This document shows, one piece after another, positions 35,829 to 46,896 of a stretch of DNA of 64,000 nucleotides. This stretch comes from Selaginella tamariscina (taxonomy: Eukaryota; Streptophyta; Lycopodiopsida; Selaginellales; Selaginellaceae): contig PUQB01000184.1 in assembly GCA_003024785.1 (NCBI GenBank), forward strand, positions 363,718 to 427,717, in the 5' to 3' direction. How positions within the stretch are numbered: position 1 is the first letter of the stretch; every line of letters starts with the position of its first letter. Position numbers and translations under genes: made by a program. Under the pieces are notes generated by a model. The model had not been told where the DNA came from. It saw only the letters and a program-made list of their open reading frames with translations, and did not search any database.

Positions 35829-35925
35829 GGGTTGATTTCTAATGAGTTTTGAGGGTTGATTTCTAATGAGTTTTGAGGGGGACTGTTGAAGGATTGAGGG
35901 TTGACTTCTAATGAGTTTTGAGTAG
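35820..35925. repeat. Short minisatellite (about 27-bp core, three copies)
   Basis: The core GAGGGTTGATTTCTAATGAGTTTTGAG occurs three times (third copy with ACTTC for ATTTC), the last two separated by GGGGACTGTTGAAGGATT. Confidence 0.8.
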
Positions 35926-36255
35926 CCGCTACTTGTCTCCATGCCATCGGAGAAGAGACGAATGCAAACCGGCCGGACTGTCCGACTTCGAGACGAATCT
36001 TAGCGTCGATGCTGCAAGAATTCGACTAGTCAATGCGGAACCCAGACCCGCAGCTGCAGAAGGATCCAAAGAGAGATTTTTGCCCACGAACACTGCATAA
36101 AATCCTCGAGATTCAGATCTTGCTCAAGAAATGACCGAAACATACGTCAATGTGATCGCTAGAGAGCGCAGAATCCAACCTCCACAGCCGACCCTTTAAT
36201 TTTTGCCCTAAATCCGCGAAAGATTCAGCAAGTGATCGTTAAAGAACCCTAGGCT

Positions 36256-38100
36256 GTGGCGAGAGAGACTTGCGATGGCGGAGCGAGAGGCGAAGGTCAG
36301 GCGATGAGGCAAGTGCGTGCATCAGCAGCGATCGCAGCAGAGCCTTGCGCAAGAATCCGATTCCAAGGTAAATGTTCTGCGTTTTTTTCTTTCTTTCTCC
36401 ACGCGCTGCTGCATTTCTTTATTATTCTTTCGGATTCTTCTGCGTAGTCTTAGATTTGATCTCGGACAGAGAAGCGCAGGGCATTCATCATGCATATTTT
36501 GTTCGTCTTGGTTGAATGACTGAGAGACAGTGTTTCCTGGATTCCTCCGTCAGAATCTTACTTACTCGTCTAGATTTTGATCTCGCACAGAGAAGCGCGA
36601 GTTACTCGTCATACATATTTTGTTCGTCTTGCGTATTTTGCTGCATTCATGTAGCGTCTTCATCGGATTCGTCCGTGAAAGTCCGAATTTCGTTCTGAAT
36701 GCTATATCATTCTTTCATTCATCATTTGAACCGCTGGCGAAGACGAAAACCTGTAAGTTCTACACACTCCCGAGTGGATGCGTCCGTGGTCAAAACTGCA
36801 ACTATGCTCACGAAGCAGCAGATTCTCGCAAGGACAAGCGGGGCGCTCCGGTCAAAAGCAAGAAGATTCTTGTCTCCGATTTGCCTCGTTCTGTGGCCGC
36901 AGGCAAGTAGTTTGTCTTGTTTCTTATCCACATTACAAATGCGGCTCTTTTCTTTCACAGAGGATCTCTTCTACTTCTTCGAGTGAAAGTTCGGATCCGT
37001 TTAGAAGCGCTCGCCATTCCGATCCGCTCGAACGGTGTCAAGACGGGAGACAGATTCGGCATTATAAGTTTCGCCAATGAAGAAGCTCTTCTGGCAGCGG
37101 TCCAGCGCACAACATCTACATTTGCGGGAAGAAGGTGAGACCATGGATTTCTTATATAACAACTAACATAAAGCTGTCTGCATTACGCTATTCATGTGTG
37201 CATGTAATGCTTGACACGAACAACATGTGCAGAGGTGTGTAATTTTCGTGGGAGTTACCGTTTGTGTAAGCTGCACAAAGAGCAGAAAGAGTATGACGCT
37301 GGAAGTCATGTTTGGTCGAGCGGCGAAGGATGACAGCTTGTCTTTCGATATCGATGCCCGCTAATACCAAGTTGCACAAAGCTGTTTGTTGGAGAAGACG
37401 AGCAGCAGCATCCGAGGAGTCCGCTTCAGATCCAGAGCCTGTGTTCAGAGACTGGCTACCGAAGTTCCTAGCCAGCGCCACCAAGCGTCTCGGTGAAGGG
37501 GGAAAGGTGACTCCGTGCAACTTGCGGGCTCGAGATTGATCACGCCGAGCTTTGGCTTCGACAAGTTAAGCGACTACATTTGTGCGTGGCCGGAAATCTG
37601 CAGACCAAAATTCGTGCCAGTTGCGGGAGGACCAGCCATGCACCTTGTCCTCGAAACTGTGGCGGAACAGCTGTCAGCGTCTACACCACCCGCTCCATCC
37701 ACGAGGATGAGGAGGTAAGATTTATTCTTCTTTAAATGCATATAGAGAAGAGACATGGAGATAGAATACATATTCCTACTAAGCCACTGAAACAGTTCAC
37801 TTTTGTATCTGTACAGGACATGAAACGTACGGGTATTGGCACTTATTCGACAGCTCCAGGAATTTGAAGTCGCGGGAGATAAACTCTTCCTTCTTCAGCC
37901 ACAACATGTGGATGCCATCTCCTCCGTTCTCTCCTACAGCCCTCTGCGCTCTCTGCATGCGACAAGCAGCTCTCTGGACTGCTTTACCCTGCGGCCATCG
38001 GGTCCTGTGCACTTGTGCAAGAAAAGCTGCGAAGCCCGTGGCGTCGCTCCTGCTTCGTTGCACGAGCGTCTGGAACGATGGATGGACTTCCCGTAATGTT
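36256..38100 (+). pseudogene. CCCH zinc-finger / RRM-like / RING-like gene, decayed or mis-sequenced
   Basis: A CCCH finger is clear at about 36745-36805 (CKFYTLPSGCVRGQNCNYAH, C-X8-C-X5-C-X3-H). It is followed by KKILVSDLP (RNP2-like), an apparent intron 36904-36960, then GDRFGIISFANEEALLAAVQ (about 37045-37105, RNP1-like), suggesting an RRM split by an intron. Further on, 37945-38040 encodes CALCMRQAALWTALPCGHRVLCTCA, resembling the first half of a RING finger. CCCH+RRM+RING proteins act in RNA binding and ubiquitin ligation. The frame breaks after DLFYFFE (TGA) near 36987 and I cannot join all exons, so I call it broken. An upstream ATG at 36256 with a donor at about 36367 may be the first exon. 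Confidence 0.45.
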
Positions 38101-38494
38101 CCAGCTCTATATAAAAGCGATCATAAACATAATATTTGTTTTTTTGCATATCTCTGTATCTGTGCCCATGTATATATTTGTGTCTTCATGTCAAGAGAAG
38201 TCGAGAGAGAGAGAGAGTTTGTAACACTATGCGCCTCCATCTATTGTCATTTTGAAGTTTCTCGCAACTTTATGAAGTGTTTATAGAGTGTCAAAGCGTA
38301 TCTGATTTATATTTGCATGTGACAGGAAAATGATCTGACCTATAACTGATGCCCGCGTGCGTGAGTATGTGCGTGTTCTTAAAGCAGCCAAGTTCTTTCA
38401 GAATTACATTCTCTCTCTCCCTCTATCTCTCTCGTATTTGTGTGTGTGCGCGTTTGTATCTCATATGTGCAGGAGCATTTGACCTTTTCTTAAG

Positions 38495-38766
38495 AAACCC
38501 TAAAACAGAGGTTTAGGGTAAACCTAACAAACAGAGGATCCAATGGAAGGATCTCTTCTTCCCTAATTTTGGCGGACTTAAAAGCCACATCTACTACCTC
38601 TCACAATGTCTCTTGCAGCGCGGCCATAAGGTATGCGTACTATTCATTATACTTGACATACATGACTGTATGGATAAGAACAACACAGCAGAAATCGGGC
38701 CACGTGGAGCATCCGCAGAGAATAATACGTGCATATTTGCCCTAGAGAATCTAAGGGTTAGGGTTT
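38495..38766 (+). promoter_or_regulatory. Telo-box-containing promoter/leader
   Basis: AAACCCTAA at 38495-38503, its complement a few bases later, and TTAGGGTTT directly before the ATG at 38767. Telo-boxes are common in plant promoters of growth and translation genes. Confidence 0.5.
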
Positions 38767-40599
38767 ATGGCGACGATCGTTTGTGGAAACAAGAGGGTCA
38801 GGATCTCCGGCCAATCTGCAAAAGACGTCTACGACTTGGCAAGGCAAACATTTGGGGAGTGCAGGCATGACATTCCTTTTTTCAAGAATGCTGATGGAGA
38901 TTTGTTTGCTGTGGATCAGAAGGCTCTTCCCGACGGCGTTTATACATACGATGCAGAGGAAGGTAAGCCAAGTTTTGGTCTGTTTTGCAGACTGTTTTCT
39001 TTTCTTTCTTTTTTTCAGTCGTAATTAAGAAGCTGCCTCCGTCAAGTATGAACTATGCCTCAGTGAGGATGAAGCAGACGGATCCGGATCGAGTCATTCT
39101 CAACTTTGTGCCTCCAACCGCGGTGCCCCCTTTACCTCTTCAGCTCATGCACCCTGTTTTTGGAGGTTTCGTGACCAATGTGAGGGGAGAGGGGCCTCAG
39201 CCTACTGCGATTGACTACGTACATTTCGCTGCTCTTGCAAAACGCGTGTTCTAACTTCTACGATGATGAGCGCGAATTAGTTCAAGAGCTGCGGAAGATT
39301 TGGCGGGACTACTTAAAGGTCAACGTCTTAGATGAGATGTCCACGGGTGCTTGTGACAAGAAAGGTCGCTCTGCTACAGACCTGGGTGTTCGGGATCCTC
39401 GTTATGATGCTCTTGTGATGCTAGACGAGGTGAAGCTGGGGATATCAACCAGCCGTACAGAACCACAGCATCAGGCTCTTGGGAATTACGAGTTGAACTG
39501 GAGCTCAGCCCGGCCAGAAGTTAAGGCGTTATTCTCTGATACTTGTCTACCGGCTATGCTCATTCAGCACGTTGGACAGTTACTCCTAGTCGGCGGTGCC
39601 ATCACTCTGCCGCAGCCAGCTGGAGGTGAGAGTTTATTTGCTGGTATATTCTGATTTTGTTTTTAGTTTTAGAGGATCTGTCTGAAGAAAATGAAAAGAT
39701 CTGTTACCAGCCACTAGCTTCAACTGAGCTAGTCATGCTCTACGGGCACGACAGGTCGATGGCTATGGAGGGCGTCAGAATTTGCATGGCCATCAAGGCT
39801 GCGGTTACCATGCTGATCGGCTACTACGGAGAAAAAGGCGACGAGAACTCAATTCAGCAGGCATATGCACGGGGGCGTGGGCGTGAACTTTTCAGGAAAT
39901 GTATTCCGGGCACCCTGCATGATGAAGCGCTGGAACCAGGAGCGACTGTGAGCCCTTTGAATGGCCAGAAACGACTCTACCTCCTCCGGACAAATGAGAG
40001 AGATTGCGTGGTCAAGTACTGCCAGCAATACGGGGTGGCTGTCCATAAAGCTTGGGCCCAGGCAGGGCTTGCACCACGGCTTTTTTCTAGTAGTGAGATA
40101 CAAGGAGGCTGGCTGGAAGTGAGAATGGAGTGGCTGCCTGAAGCTGTGGGCTGGAAGCGACTTTATGACCTGCCGGAAGAAGAAGCGGATAGAGTGAGGG
40201 AGGCAGTGCTCAAGCAGCTCAAGGCAGCACACAATGTGCAAGTCGGAGAGAGAGACGGGCAGCCGACTTATGGTGTTCACGGTGACATGAGAGATAACAA
40301 CGTCATGGTGAAGATTAACAGTGAAGATGAGCTGGAGGAGGTACGCTTTATCGACTTTGATTGGGCTCAGGAGGAAGGGTGGCTGGCTCAGTCTATCCGC
40401 CTTTCATGAATCATCTGGAGGTGAACTGGCCAAGAACGTGGAGGCAGGCTTGCCTATGCGTCGGATGCATGATGAGAAGCTTCTAGCACTCCCACAGTCG
40501 AAACAAGTCAAAACAAGCCAGCAGGTGCCACAGCAAACCACACTAACGACCTCTGTCAAGAGAATGTCTCTCAAGAGAATGTTTCATAGGGTGAAATAA
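38767..40599 (+). CDS. Crinkler-type protein: nuclease-like plus protein kinase-like domains
   Basis: Exon 1 is 38767-38962 (ATG in [15 protein letters not shown]), exon 2 runs from about 39020 to 39625, exon 3 from 39667. The start resembles a compact ubiquitin-like header. The middle has a PD-(D/E)XK-like pattern ([15 protein letters not shown]...QHQALGNY, near 39400-39490). The C-terminal part is kinase-like: possible ATP lysine in [10 protein letters not shown], catalytic loop [11 protein letters not shown] (about 40280) and metal-binding DFDWA (about 40357). This header-nuclease-kinase order is known from Crinkler (CRN) proteins of oomycetes, fungi, algae and some plants. Two apparent one-base frameshifts (near 39241, and after 40380 before YPPFMN) must be resolved to give one protein. 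It is either a recent pseudogene or carries consensus errors. No signal peptide is seen. Confidence 0.6.
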
Positions 40600-40801
40600 G
40601 CATCCTTTTTGCAACTAGCATCTCGAACACGGTCTTGAAGAGAATGCTTTTCACGCATTTTATCCACCTACATGTGTATAATCTGCAAATTAGTATAATG
40701 GACAGATGTGATCTTAGTACATGTATAGCTGATAAACAAATGCATAATCATAGAAAATAATAAGAAAACGCATAGATAACTTGCACATAGACATATAACT
40801 T

Positions 40802-41170
40802 ACATTTGGAAAACGCTTGCAAACTTCAGGAATAACTTCCACGAGCAAATCAGTATAAGTTCTATTTTCTCAGTGACCATTATGGTACCTATGCGGTAAT
40901 TATCGAGTATTATGGACAAGATATACACACGCTACAGTGTATAAGAAATACATCAGTATAGGCATCATGTGTGTGCGTGAGCGTGCGTAGGTGTGTCTGC
41001 GTGTGTGTATGTGCTGTTGTATATATATAAACGTTTACAACGACGATGACGATTCTATCCTTGGGACGAGCAGATATGTCGACTGCATTTGGAATTACAA
41101 ACACCTTATCCGGATCGATCCCGGATCTCAACACTGCGTTCTCCTTGCCCGTATGTGAAACACAAATTGC
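40802..41170 (-). pseudogene. PIG-A-like (GPI-GlcNAc transferase subunit) gene fragment, two exons
   Basis: Minus strand. Exon at 41039-41170 (AG before, GT after) encodes ICVSHTGKENAVLRSGIDPDKVFVIPNAVD and a further 13 residues (ISARPKDRIVIVV), a signature of the catalytic subunit that transfers GlcNAc to phosphatidylinositol in GPI-anchor synthesis. A second piece at 40804-40858 encodes DLLVEVIPEVCKRFPN followed by a donor, matching the next part of the same family. The intervening RLVYRKG segment and all other exons are missing on both sides, so this is a remnant. It abuts the EIN2-like fragment on the opposite strand. Confidence 0.7.
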
Positions 41171-41472
41171 CTGTTCAACACAGGATATATCAAGTTAATC
41201 AAAAGGAATTAGCTTTGACGATGGACGCAAAATTCAAAGTGACGAAGTTGAAACAGTAGCTCCAAAAGTTTTAGCTGCAAGTACAGAGATGCAGGAGATA
41301 CAGGAGCCTGCACCGGAGAATTTAGAAGATATGAAGGTTGATACCGACTCATTGAGAGATACTGAAAACCGGTCTCCAATACCACAATTGTGGACAGTCT
41401 CAGTGTTGAGGATTCAACATCCTTGCCATGATTAACATCCTTGCCATCGGTTTCTCAGAAGGTCTTTGTTGG

Positions 41473-41640
41473 TGTTGAGAATTGATGATCTGTCATCCTC
41501 TGATCTGTCTGCCATGTCATTGATTCCATGATGTAGTGTAGGGTCATGACTTTTCATTTGTATATATATCTCTACTATGGTATGACAGAAATGTCTATTA
41601 TATCCATTCCATCCATTCGCTTCCGCATATACATCCAACA
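41473..41640 (+). repeat. 5' LTR of element F
   Basis: 168 bp, TGTTGAGAATTGATGATCTG...CATCCAACA. Closely similar to 46701-46896. Confidence 0.85.
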
Positions 41641-41652
41641 TGGTATCAAAGC
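41641..41652 (+). promoter_or_regulatory. tRNA-iMet-type primer-binding site of F
   Basis: TGGTATCAAAGC, one base from the usual plant TGGTATCAGAGC. It directly abuts the LTR. Confidence 0.8.
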
Positions 41653-41994
41653 ATAGGCTCTGAATTCTAGGATAAGAGGATGGAGATTGCTGGCCAAGAT
41701 GCCAGCAATGAGAGTGACGACGAGGACAAGGATATGTGACTGTGCAGTGCTGAGGAGCAGAGGACTCCAGAGGTTGCAGATGCATGAAGCAATCCACAAT
41801 TAGAGTATTGTACTCAGCACATAGGGCATAGAGGCAAATCCATAAAGACACACTTGGACCAGGTTTCTTCTTGATCTCTTATGTTGCAGGCACTAGATTT
41901 GGCGATAGACCTTTATGGCACACAGCAGACAAACGGGTGTGTCATGTGCCACTTGGCAGTGGCAGTACCACTTTGAGGGGGTGGTGTTCAGCCT

Positions 41995-42120
41995 TGTTCA
42001 GAATCTAACATGAAAACCTTACCTCAGTAACATGAAGTGTATACGAATGCCTGTGCATCCATAGCCTACGAACCCTAGAAACTACTCTGTTACAGTAGAG
42101 CATCAGTTTATGTCTCAACA
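41995..42120 (-). repeat. 3' LTR of Copia element E
   Basis: 126 bp. Shares CTAACATGAAA...GCCTGTGCATCCATAGCCTACG...TCAGTTT...CTCAACA with 46325-46452. Confidence 0.9.
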
Positions 42121-45100
42121 CTCCCCCGTAAACTGGTGCTCAAAAGACTCTGAGGCCCCCTCGGAACAAAGCGAACTTGGTCAGGCCCAGCGGTTTGGTG
42201 AGCATGTTCGCCACCATCTCATCCGTAAAGAATGAGCCACCTTCACCAAACTGCCTTCTACAAGCTCCCGAACGTAGTGAAACTGAATGAGCACATGCTT
42301 GGTCCGTCCATAATAAATGGGGTTCTTGCTCATAGCAATGCTACTCTGATTGTCACACCAGCTGAGCATGGGGGTTCATTGCACTGCTCCAAGCTCTGGA
42401 AGAGTCCCGCATCCATATAAGCTCCTTGCATCCAGAAGTGAGAGCAATGTACTCAGCCTCTGCAGATGAAAGGGCCACCACACTCTGCCTCTTGCTCCCC
42501 CACGCAATCGAGGCCCCGCACAATTCCAAAGAGTAGCCAGTGGTGGACCGAGCTCCTTTGTTTGTCCCCCAACTTGCATCAGTGTAAGTGACCAGCTGAG
42601 TGTCATGGCCTGAGAAGCATAGGCCGTGGTGAGGCGTTCCCTTTAGGTACCTGAGTACATGTTTGGCAGCCTTCCAATGGCACAAACTCGGAGCAGATCC
42701 AAACTGGCTAAGCAGCACAGTGGCATATGCTATGTCCGGTCTAGAGGAAACGCCAAACATCAAACAACCTATGAGGTTGCGGTACGGAATCTCAGAATCA
42801 CATATCTCTCCTCCCGTCTGAGGCGAGTTCGGATTGACAGCACCGACGAGCATGGGAGTTTCAACTGGACGGCAGTTCTGCATGCCAAACGAGAGAGAAG
42901 AGATTGCACATAGTGCTTGGTGAATCTTCAAAGTCCCAGCCTGCATATCCCGCTCAATTTGCAGGCCCAAGAACGTCTTCACCTCTCCCATGTCCTTCAT
43001 CCGAAACCGTTGTGCCAAGCTTGCTTTCAACTGCCAATCCCGTCTTCATCACCTCCAGTGATGAGGAGATCATCCACATACAGGGCAACAATGATCCGTC
43101 CACGACCAACCCGCACATAGACATTGGAATCACTATGTGTTCTCCGAAAGCCTTGTCGACGCAAAGCTTCATCAAACTTTGGTACCACACCCGAGAAGCT
43201 TGCTTGAGACCATACAAGGCCTTGTTAAGGCGCAGGCTCGAGCTGTGTCCCCATGCCAGGAAAGCCTAGGGGAATGCGCATGAAGATCTCCTCATGCAAA
43301 TCCCCATGCAAGAACGCGGTCTTCACATCCATCTGGTGCACTTGCCACCTCCTGGCGTTAGCAAGTGCCAAGAGTGCGCGGACACTAGGCAACTTCACCA
43401 CAGGCGAAAATGTCTCCTCATAGTCAACTCCTGCACCTGGGTGAAGCCTTTTGCCACGAGTCTGGCTTTGTGTCTGACATCCCCAGTCAGGGGATCCACT
43501 GTCCGCTTGAAGACCCACTTGTAGTCAACAAGTCGACGTGGTGTGGGGCAGCACACTCCTCGAATGTGCAATTCTGCACTTGTGCATCCACTTCGTCCTG
43601 AATGGCCCGCTTCCACTCAAGAGACTCCGCTCCGGTCACCGCATCTTCAAAGGTGGAGGGAACCTTCTCATCCACAAACATGCACATCTCGGCTTCCTCA
43701 TCAAGTAGAGAAGTGGCATCTTCCAACACCTTGCGAGAAGGCACTCTCGTGCGTGGTCTGTCTGGAGCTACCACAGGATGGCATGCCCCCGGCGAGGGAC
43801 ATGAGGAGGCGATCAACCTGCTGCTCTGGCTGCTCAGGTGTGCTGCTCATGGACATCAACTGGTTGCTCCGGCTGCCTGCTCAGGCTGTTCAGGTGCCAG
43901 CTGCTCATGGACATCAGCATCACCTTGATCACCTCGAGCATCACCTGGCAGCTGCTCCCCAGGGCATCAAGGCCATGGTCTTCCCCTACGTCCACAAAAC
44001 CAACTGGGATTAGGGGAGCCAACAAGTCATCGTCAATGAAGGAGTCCAAGTTGTTCCGTGGAACGACACCATGTGAGGTCATCCTCAACAAACACCACAT
44101 CTGTGCTGATGATGGTGCATTTGTCCACCGGGTTCCAAGCCTGTATGCTTTCCGACGCCGTTCATCATCTTGTGCATAGCCAACAAAGATCAACTTCTGG
44201 CTCTTGGGGTCCAGCTTCTTCCGCAGCTGGTCAGGAATATGGGCATACGCTGTGCAACCAAACACCCTGAGGTGGGATACATAGGCTTCAGACCCGTCCA
44301 TGCTTCCTCAGGCGTCTTGCCTTTCAATGCCACAGTTGGCAACCGGTTCTGAACATGCATGGCTACCGCAATAGCCTCCTGCCAAACTCCTTGCCCAAAT
44401 GTGCATGAGCAAGAAGGCTGCGTGCTGCATTCACCAGCGTTCGGTTCTTCCTCTCAGCCACGCCATTCTGTTGGGAGGTGTACCGGGTGGTGACGTGGTG
44501 TTGAATACCGGCATTCCGACACAACTCTTGCATGGTGGAGTTAAGGTATTCCTTGCCACCGTCCGTGCGCAAGGCCTTAAGCTTCTTGCCAACTTGAGTT
44601 TCCACGCAGCTCTGTACACGCGGAAGGCCTCCACCATCTCATTTTTACGACGTAGGAAGAAAAGTTTGGTGAGGCGACTGAAGTCATCAATGAACGTAAG
44701 AACGTAACGTGCGCCAAAATGACTCGGGATGTCCATGGGCCCACACAGGTCGGAGTGCACCAGCTCCAAGAGCTCTGAAGAGCGGTGCTTTGAAGATCCA
44801 AAACTTCGGCGATGATGTTTGCCCAACACACATGACTCACAAAATGCATGTGAAAAACCAGGCCTCAGATCCAGCCCTTCCACCATGCAGTTGGACACAA
44901 GCTCGTGCAGTGCCTTGTGATTTGCATGACCCAACCGGCAATGCCACAAATAGGCATTGCACCAACGACGTTCTCAGCGGCTGCAGCAAGATGAGGGTGT
45001 GAGAGAATCTCATACAAGTTTCCACGTGCCTGGCGTGGAGAACTTTCCTCCCAGTCACACGGAAATCCAACTTGTCATATAAATTGCACCATGACTAGTA

Positions 45101-46271
45101 AACACGATCGACTTCCCGTCGTCACACAACCTTGCCACCGACATAAGCATGCCTGGGACGTGCAAGGCGTCTTTGAACGTCATCTCCCCACCGTCCTGAA
45201 GTGGGAGTGTCAAAGTGCCTCGACCAGCAATGTCCAATCGGGCATTGTTCCCCAACACCACACCACTACTTCTTTGAACTGGGATATACTGTTCAAACAT
45301 CAACTTGTTATTAGTCATGAGGCTAGTGCAACCTGAATCAAGCACCCAGGAGTGCATCTTCCCGCTGCTCTCAGCATTGAGGGACTCCTCCCATAAAGGA
45401 CTCTTCTTCCCATTCACCTTCTTCACTTTCAACACCGACATTAGCCTTCCCATCTGCATGGGGGCAGTCCCTACCCCAGTGTCCAAACCCTCGGCATATC
45501 TTGCATTGGTCATGGCCAAGCCGACCTCTCGTCCTCGACCTCTACGTCCTGTGCACCCTTCTCCGGTTCCCCTTTGAAAGCTGCTCGTCCACGTCCACCT
45601 CGGCAGCCCAACCACCGTCTTGAGCTCCTCGGCCAGCCCAGGCATTGCCCAGGGCTGGAGGCAGCAAGGGTGCAACAGCATCACACCCGACTAGCTCACG
45701 TCATTTGGCATACATGACTTCATGCAAAGCATTGGTTTTGGCCTTCTCCTTGCGGAGCAAGGCTGTGGCCACAAGCTTGGCCACCGCCGTTTCAAATGTG
45801 AGATTGTCCTCACGATTGAGAGCCTCGACATCCCTGTCCCACTGAGCAGGGAGGACCGGTAGAGCTTCACCTTTTGCATCAAATCCGGGATGATATGCTC
45901 GTCCCCTTGGGCAGCAAGTTCAGCAAAGAGCCGACTCAGCTTGTCCGCATGCTTCTGCATGTCTCCACCTTCGTAGACACAAGCCTCAAGCTCCGAGTGG
46001 ATCCGCATGACTTCCATGTTGGTCTTTTTTTCGTAGGTGTCCAAATGCAGCCCACGGCGTGCTCAGCCCGCACTTTCCACTCCTTGTGGATTCTAAGGGT
46101 CTCATTGGAGTTGCCCTCCGGCGGCTCTGGGTCAGTCCCACAGACAAGCCCAAAAACTCCTTTGACACGCAGCCGAGTCTCCAACAACTTCTTCCATAGC
46201 AGAAAGTTTTTTGTGCTTGCTCCCACATGAGCTTCCAGAGGAATGCTCACCAGATTGGCCATGGCCTCCAC
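42121..46271 (-). pseudogene. Copia E gag-pol polyprotein, frameshifted
   Basis: Minus strand. Gag from about 46271 (MEAMANLVSIPLEAHVGASTKNFLLWKKLLETRLRVKG) with a CCHC knuckle CKICRGFGHWGRDC at about 45459-45510. Protease WVLDSGCTSLMTNN near 45340. Pre-integrase HHCC region WHCRLGHANHKAL...CESC (44850-44949), and an integrase core including VHSDLCGPMDIPSHFGARYVLTFIDDFSR and YTSQQNGVAERKNRT. RT with a YVDD active site near 43065-43080 and DMGEVKTFLGLQIER. RNase H with TDASWG and ALSSAEAEYIALTSGCKE, ending in DNQSSI...KHV. Several frame changes separate these blocks, so the copy is probably inactive, although domain sequence is well preserved. Confidence 0.88.
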
Positions 46272-46324
46272 TAGGCTACATTACACATTGCTCCCCACCC
46301 AAATCGAAAGTGGCTCTAATACCA

Positions 46325-46452
46325 TGTTCAAAATTTAACATGAAACCTTACCTTAGTAACACGAAGTGTATACAAACGCCTGTGCATCCATAGCCTACGA
46401 ACCCTAGAAACTACTCTGTTATAGTAGAGCATCAGTTTTTTATGTCTCAACA
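46325..46452 (-). repeat. 5' LTR of Copia element E
   Basis: 128 bp. Begins directly after the complement of the tRNA-iMet-like primer site. Confidence 0.9.
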
Positions 46453-46600
46453 AGCCCTAGTGACAGGGCTATGAGGCAATCCAGTATGTGGACTTACTTA
46501 CAAACCCTAGAAACTACTCTGTTACAGTAGAGCATCAGTTTTTTATGTCTCAACAAGCCCTAGTGACAGGGCTATGAGGCAATCCAGTATGTGGACTTGC
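46400..46600. repeat. 103-bp direct duplication spanning E LTR end and F flank
   Basis: The block starting ACCCTAGAAACTACTCTGTT and ending CAGTATGTGGACTT occurs at 46400-46502 and again at 46503-46600. It contains part of the E LTR and part of F, so it arose after E inserted. Confidence 0.9.
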
Positions 46601-46700
46601 TAAGGCGATTGACCATTAGAGCTAGTATATGGGATTAGCTAGTGCCTTAGTTTCTAATTTAAGAGATCATAACTCAGGCATATTAGAGTCTGAGGGGGTG

Positions 46701-46896
46701 TGTTGAGGATTAATGATTTGTCATCCTCTAATCTGTTACCATGTCATCGATCCATAGTGTAGGGTCATGACCTTTCATCTCTCTCTATATATATATTATG
46801 ATGATATATATCTATGATGATATGACAGAAATATCCATTATATCTATTATATCCATTCCATCCACATTCGCTTCCACTCACATATCTAATCCAACA
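46701..46896 (+). repeat. 3' LTR of element F
   Basis: 196 bp, longer than the 5' LTR because of extra TATATATGATGATATATA-type sequence in the middle. Confidence 0.85.

Larger units (their letters stand above)
41995..46452 (-). mobile_element. Ty1/Copia element E, minus strand, nested in F
   Basis: Very short LTRs, 41995-42120 (126 bp) and 46325-46452 (128 bp), TGTTCA...TCTCAACA. The complement of a primer site TGGTATTAGAGC lies at 46313-46324 and the complement of a polypurine tract at 42121-42136. Flanks AGCCT (41990-41994) and AGCCC (46453-46457) form a target duplication with one mismatch. Domains in Copia order on the minus strand: gag, protease, integrase, RT, RNase H. Confidence 0.92.
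41473..46896 (+). mobile_element. Non-coding LTR element F (TRIM-like), host of Copia element E
   Basis: LTRs 41473-41640 (168 bp) and 46701-46896 (196 bp), both TGTTGAG...CCAACA. The 5' LTR is followed at once by TGGTATCAAAGC (41641-41652), a tRNA-iMet-type primer site, and the 3' LTR is preceded by a purine tract TCTGAGGGGGTG. The flanks GTTGG (41468-41472) and GTCGG (46897-46901) are a target duplication with one mismatch. Once element E is removed, the interior is only about 0.6 kb and encodes nothing recognisable. It must have used proteins from another element. Confidence 0.82.
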
